Source of the DNA: Candidatus Halobonum tyrrellensis G22
GTDB lineage: Archaea > Halobacteriota > Halobacteria > Halobacteriales > Haloferacaceae
Assembly: GCF_000495475.1 (NCBI RefSeq)
Contig: NZ_ASGZ01000005.1
Coordinates: 62,001-126,000 of the forward strand
DNA: 64,000 bases
Direction: 5' to 3'
Shown here in pieces: positions 61,526 to 64,000 of this stretch. The notes beneath the pieces were generated by a model. It searched no databases and had not been told where the DNA came from. It worked only from the letters and a program-made list of their open reading frames with translations. The position numbers and the translations under genes are program-made. The stretch's first letter is position 1; each line of letters starts with the position of its first letter.

Positions 61526-62313
61526 CAGGGCGTCACCTCGGCTGGTTCCTCGAGATCGGTGGCGAGTCGCAGGTAGTTCTCGGTCATGTCGGTCTCCTCG
61601 GCGTCTTCGCCGAAGATGGAGCCGCCGGCGCTGAGGCTGCGCTTGATAGCCGCTCGGTGTCGGATCTCGTGGACGGGACAGCGGCCGTCGAAGGTGTCGT
61701 GGAAGAACTGGATGTTCTCCTTCTGGTCGTTGTCGAGGGGGTAGTGAACGTTCGAGATCACGACCGCGGACTGTTCGATTTCGACGCCGTATCGCTCCTC
61801 TAGGGTCTCGATCTGGTTGAGGAGGATGTCGAGCGCGTGGATGCTGGAGTCCATCGGTTCGACCGGGATCACCATGTTCTGGCAGGCCAGCAGGACGTTG
61901 TCGTTGATGACGCCGAGCGACGGCGGGGCGTCGACGACGATGTAGTCGTACTCCCCCTCGAACTGTTCGAACAGCATCGAGAGCCGTTCGCGCGGCTTCC
62001 AGCCGGCGGCGATCAGGTCCTGTTGCAGCGAGAACATCGCCACGTTCGAGGGGAGGATATCGAACTCGGCGTGTCGCAGGATGATGTCGGCGAGGTCGTA
62101 CTCCGTCGGTTCGTTGAACGCATCCGCGAGGTTCGGCGACTGGGTGTTGTACTGGTCGGTGAACCCGAGCGTCCGAGTGCTGTACCCCTGGGGGTCGGCA
62201 TCCACCAACAGGACGTCGTAGCCTCTGGACGCGAACGCCCCCGCGAGGTTCACCGAGTTCGACGACTTCCCGACGCCGCCCTTCTGGTTCGTCGAAGCTA
62301 TCTTGACTGTCAT
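61525..62313 (-). CDS. parA: ParA-type partition ATPase
   Basis: A 262-residue ATPase of the ParA/MinD superfamily. Deviant Walker A KGGVGKSS with K11 and K16, switch region VDADPQGYSTRTLGF, and Walker B-like YDYIVVDAPPSLG. It segregates low-copy replicons. The ATG at 62313 matches the family start; a TATA box at 62384-62392 would place transcription near 62362, so the in-frame ATG at 62364 (adding 17 residues) is a serious alternative. No replication initiator is in the window. The presence of ParA suggests a plasmid or secondary chromosome. Confidence 0.9.
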   Translation of the reverse strand: MTVKIASTNQKGGVGKSSNSVNLAGAFASRGYDVLLVDADPQGYSTRTLGFTDQYNTQSPNLADAFNEPTEYDLADIILRHAEFDILPSNVAMFSLQQDLIAAGWKPRERLSMLFEQFEGEYDYIVVDAPPSLGVINDNVLLACQNMVIPVEPMDSSIHALDILLNQIETLEERYGVEIEQSAVVISNVHYPLDNDQKENIQFFHDTFDGRCPVHEIRHRAAIKRSLSAGGSIFGEDAEETDMTENYLRLATDLEEPAEVTP

Positions 62314-62383
62314 CTCTCTATTTGACGCAGTACTCTTCTTTTCATGTAAACCTGCGTCAGACATCTTTGCTCTCAAAGAGGAC

Positions 62384-62392
62384 AAATATATT
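62384..62392 (-). promoter_or_regulatory. TATA box of the parA operon
   Basis: The minus-strand sequence AATATATTT is centred 24 nt before the ATG at 62364 and 75 nt before that at 62313. It leaves the start codon undecided. Confidence 0.55.
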
Positions 62393-63180
62393 GGGCCGGT
62401 GTGCTGAGACGATAGCGAGTCGACGGTGACCACGAACACAACCCCCTCCGCGTCCCTCGACGGAGAAGCCTCCCCACCGGCGGAACGTTCGACCGGGGCC
62501 GACCGAACCATTCGCTCGGCCTCACGGGTGCTGTCGGCTTTTCGACGCACCAACAGACCGCTCTCCGGGCGAGGGGTCGTTTGGGGTCCGCGGTACGGAG
62601 CCGATTCGCGCTCTCACCGACACGGACTGTCCGACCACCGAATCACAACCGAACGCACACCTCGTAAATCCCATGACGCGATATACCACGTTTACACCAA
62701 GGGGGATGAGACGCCAGTAGGGGGGTAGATCGTGCTGCGTCGATTCGGGCGAGTCGACGAGTGGAACCCGCTTCGGATCGCTCTCCACACGGGCTAACTC
62801 GGTGTACTGTCGACGGTATAGCCGAATGTGGCGACGTCTAAGGACACGCTTTCAACCGACTCGTGCCGGCCGTCTCCGAGCCAGGTCCGCGGGCTTGAAC
62901 TAAGTCTGCGAGACGGGCCGGATATCGGACACCGACCCTCGTGCGACTTCGGTCGTACGAGGGTGGTACGTACACACTGGTCAGTCAGCGTGTGGTCGGT
63001 GAGCTATCTCCCGAAAGACCGTTTGGCGATGTTCACGAGTCGAAACCACTCGGACGCCGAACTCGACAGGGCGAAGAACTCGGGGTCGTCGCGATACACG
63101 GACGATGTCGCCTCCCCGCGTCGGTGTTCGGACCGTCCCGCGTGGGTCGATTCGACACCCGTTATCGGGGCTTGGGGGCA
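62393..63180. other. Intergenic region between parA and the PAS sensor, with a strong hairpin
   Basis: About 790 bp with no convincing gene. It holds a 13-bp-stem hairpin (62935-62964). No iterated repeats typical of an origin or centromere are obvious by eye, although this is where a partition site could lie. Confidence 0.5.
62935..62964. other. 13-bp-stem hairpin with TTCG tetraloop
   Basis: ACCCTCGTGCGAC-TTCG-GTCGTACGAGGGT: eight paired bases, one G-T wobble, four more pairs and a C(TTCG)G loop, among the most stable RNA tetraloops. No T-run follows on either strand. It could belong to a small structured RNA, a leader or a protein-binding site. Confidence 0.5.
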
Positions 63181-63190
63181 TTTTTGTATA
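63181..63190 (+). promoter_or_regulatory. TATA box of the PAS sensor gene
   Basis: TTTTTGTATA is centred about 25 nt upstream of the ATG at 63211, giving a leaderless start. Confidence 0.65.
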
Positions 63191-63210
63191 CACTGTGCAT
63201 ACCAGAGTCA

Positions 63211-64000
63211 ATGGAAGACAGTGGGACTCCCGAGAGGGATGATAAAAGGGGAGCTGACTGGTATCGGACGCTCGTCGAGGGAGTCAACGATCTTGTAACG
63301 GTCATCGACGCCGACGGGACGATAACCTACGTTAGCCCGGCCGTCACGCGCGTTCTTGGCTACGACCCCGAGGAGTTGATTGGCCAGGAGGGATACGAGT
63401 TCGTCCACCCCGACGACCGACACCGAAACGCCGAGGCGGTGGAGGCCGTCCTCTCGAACCCCTCCGAATCCGAGACTGTCGCCGTCCGGTTCCGGCACGC
63501 TGACGGGTCGTGGTACTGGCTCGAGGCCACGATGCGGAATCGACTCGACGACGACATCGTCGACGGGATCCTCCTGAGCAGTCGAGACGTCACCGAGCGA
63601 AAGGAGTACGAGGTCGAAACGCGCAGACTCGCCGAGGAGTACGAAGCCCTTTTGAACAACGTGGAGGACGCGATCTTTCTCATCGACGTCGAAGGGGTGG
63701 ACGACGACGCCAGATTCGAGTTCGAACGGCTCAGTCCGTCCTACGAGCGACAGACCGGCATCACGACCGAAGAAGTGCGGGGACGGACACCGCGAGACGT
63801 GTTCGGCGACGAGGAGGGCGCCGAACTCGACGCGAACTACCACCGCTGTCTCAACGCCGGTGAACCGATTTCGTATCAAGAGGAGTTGTGGGTCAGAGAG
63901 GACGCCTGGATCTGGGAGACCAAGCTAGCGCCGGTCGTCAGCGGCGGTGAGATAACTCGCCTCGTCGGGATCACCCGGAACGTGACTGAACGTGTCGAAC
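63211..64000 (+). CDS. Multi-PAS sensor protein (partial, runs off the right edge)
   Basis: The frame opens at ATG 63211 and is still open at 64000 (263 codons). PAS 1 at about 17-135: YRTLVEGVNDLVTVIDADGT, YVSPAVTRVLGYDPEELIG, FVHPDDRHRN, DVTERKEYE. PAS 2 at about 140-263: YEALLNNVEDAIFLIDVEGV, ERQTGITTEEVRGRTPRDVF, GITRNVTERVE. No membrane span is seen in this part. A histidine-kinase or HTH output module probably follows outside the window. It is divergent from parA. Confidence 0.85.
   Translation, partial: MEDSGTPERDDKRGADWYRTLVEGVNDLVTVIDADGTITYVSPAVTRVLGYDPEELIGQEGYEFVHPDDRHRNAEAVEAVLSNPSESETVAVRFRHADGSWYWLEATMRNRLDDDIVDGILLSSRDVTERKEYEVETRRLAEEYEALLNNVEDAIFLIDVEGVDDDARFEFERLSPSYERQTGITTEEVRGRTPRDVFGDEEGAELDANYHRCLNAGEPISYQEELWVREDAWIWETKLAPVVSGGEITRLVGITRNVTERVE

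Noticed and set aside
1-64000. CRISPR array, rRNA or tRNA genes
   Set aside because: No regularly spaced direct repeats, no ribosomal RNA signatures and no complete tRNA fold were found by eye. A tRNAscan or CRISPR search would be decisive.

Overview
The window is 64 kb of haloarchaeal DNA (class Halobacteria). The evidence is high GC, strongly acidic proteins, genes that mostly start about 25-30 nt after an archaeal TATA box (leaderless transcripts), Tat-type lipoproteins, HTH-10 (bacterio-opsin-activator type) regulators and IclR sugar regulators. A ParA gene with a small partner at the right end, two related tyrosine recombinases (one dead) and many frame-broken gene relics suggest a megaplasmid or secondary chromosome. 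The genus cannot be named from the sequence.

Region I (about 1.2-24.7 kb) is a carbohydrate-use island. It holds a ThuA-like protein, two Gfo/Idh/MocA oxidoreductases, two sulfatases, an intracellular GH51 arabinofuranosidase, a DUF624 membrane protein, a CUT1 sugar ABC importer (two permeases and a Tat lipoprotein binding protein, with its ATPase 5 kb away), a Tat-secreted multidomain GH43 arabinanase, two GH2 glycosidases and an IclR regulator. Together they fit extracellular cutting of an arabinan or arabinogalactan (possibly sulfated), import of the pieces, intracellular hydrolysis and oxidation. A broken galactonate-dehydratase-like gene lies in the middle.

Region II (24.7-44.8 kb) is mixed. 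It starts with an AT-rich junction and a dead integrase fragment. Then come a membrane/winged-helix protein, a PAS histidine kinase, a cassette of lipoprotein, membrane protein, HTH regulator, DUF7521-like protein and ABC exporter, several decayed genes (including a VapB-like antitoxin), two micro-genes, two HTH-10 regulators, two amidohydrolases, an epoxide-hydrolase-like enzyme, a stand-alone NuoCD paralogue with a zinc-finger protein, and a methyltransferase.

Region III (44.8-57.8 kb) is a second sugar island: a DUF624-like membrane protein, a complete CUT1 ABC importer (binding protein, ATPase, two permeases), a GH4 glycosidase, an IclR regulator with three palindromic sites upstream, a third sulfatase, an aldo/keto reductase and an O-acetylhomoserine sulfhydrylase-like enzyme.

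Region IV (57.8-64 kb) holds an intact tyrosine recombinase, a MATE exporter, the ParA/partner pair and the start of a multi-PAS sensor that runs off the window.

The most unusual signal is regulatory. A 19-bp palindrome (GTTTC-N7-GAAAC core, four copies) and a 22-bp palindrome (TTACA-N10-TGTAA with central GTAC, three copies) lie in the same order and orientation upstream of a GH2 gene and of the galactonate-dehydratase relic. A third 22-bp copy stands alone at 54.2 kb. A different 17-bp palindrome occurs three times upstream of the second IclR gene.
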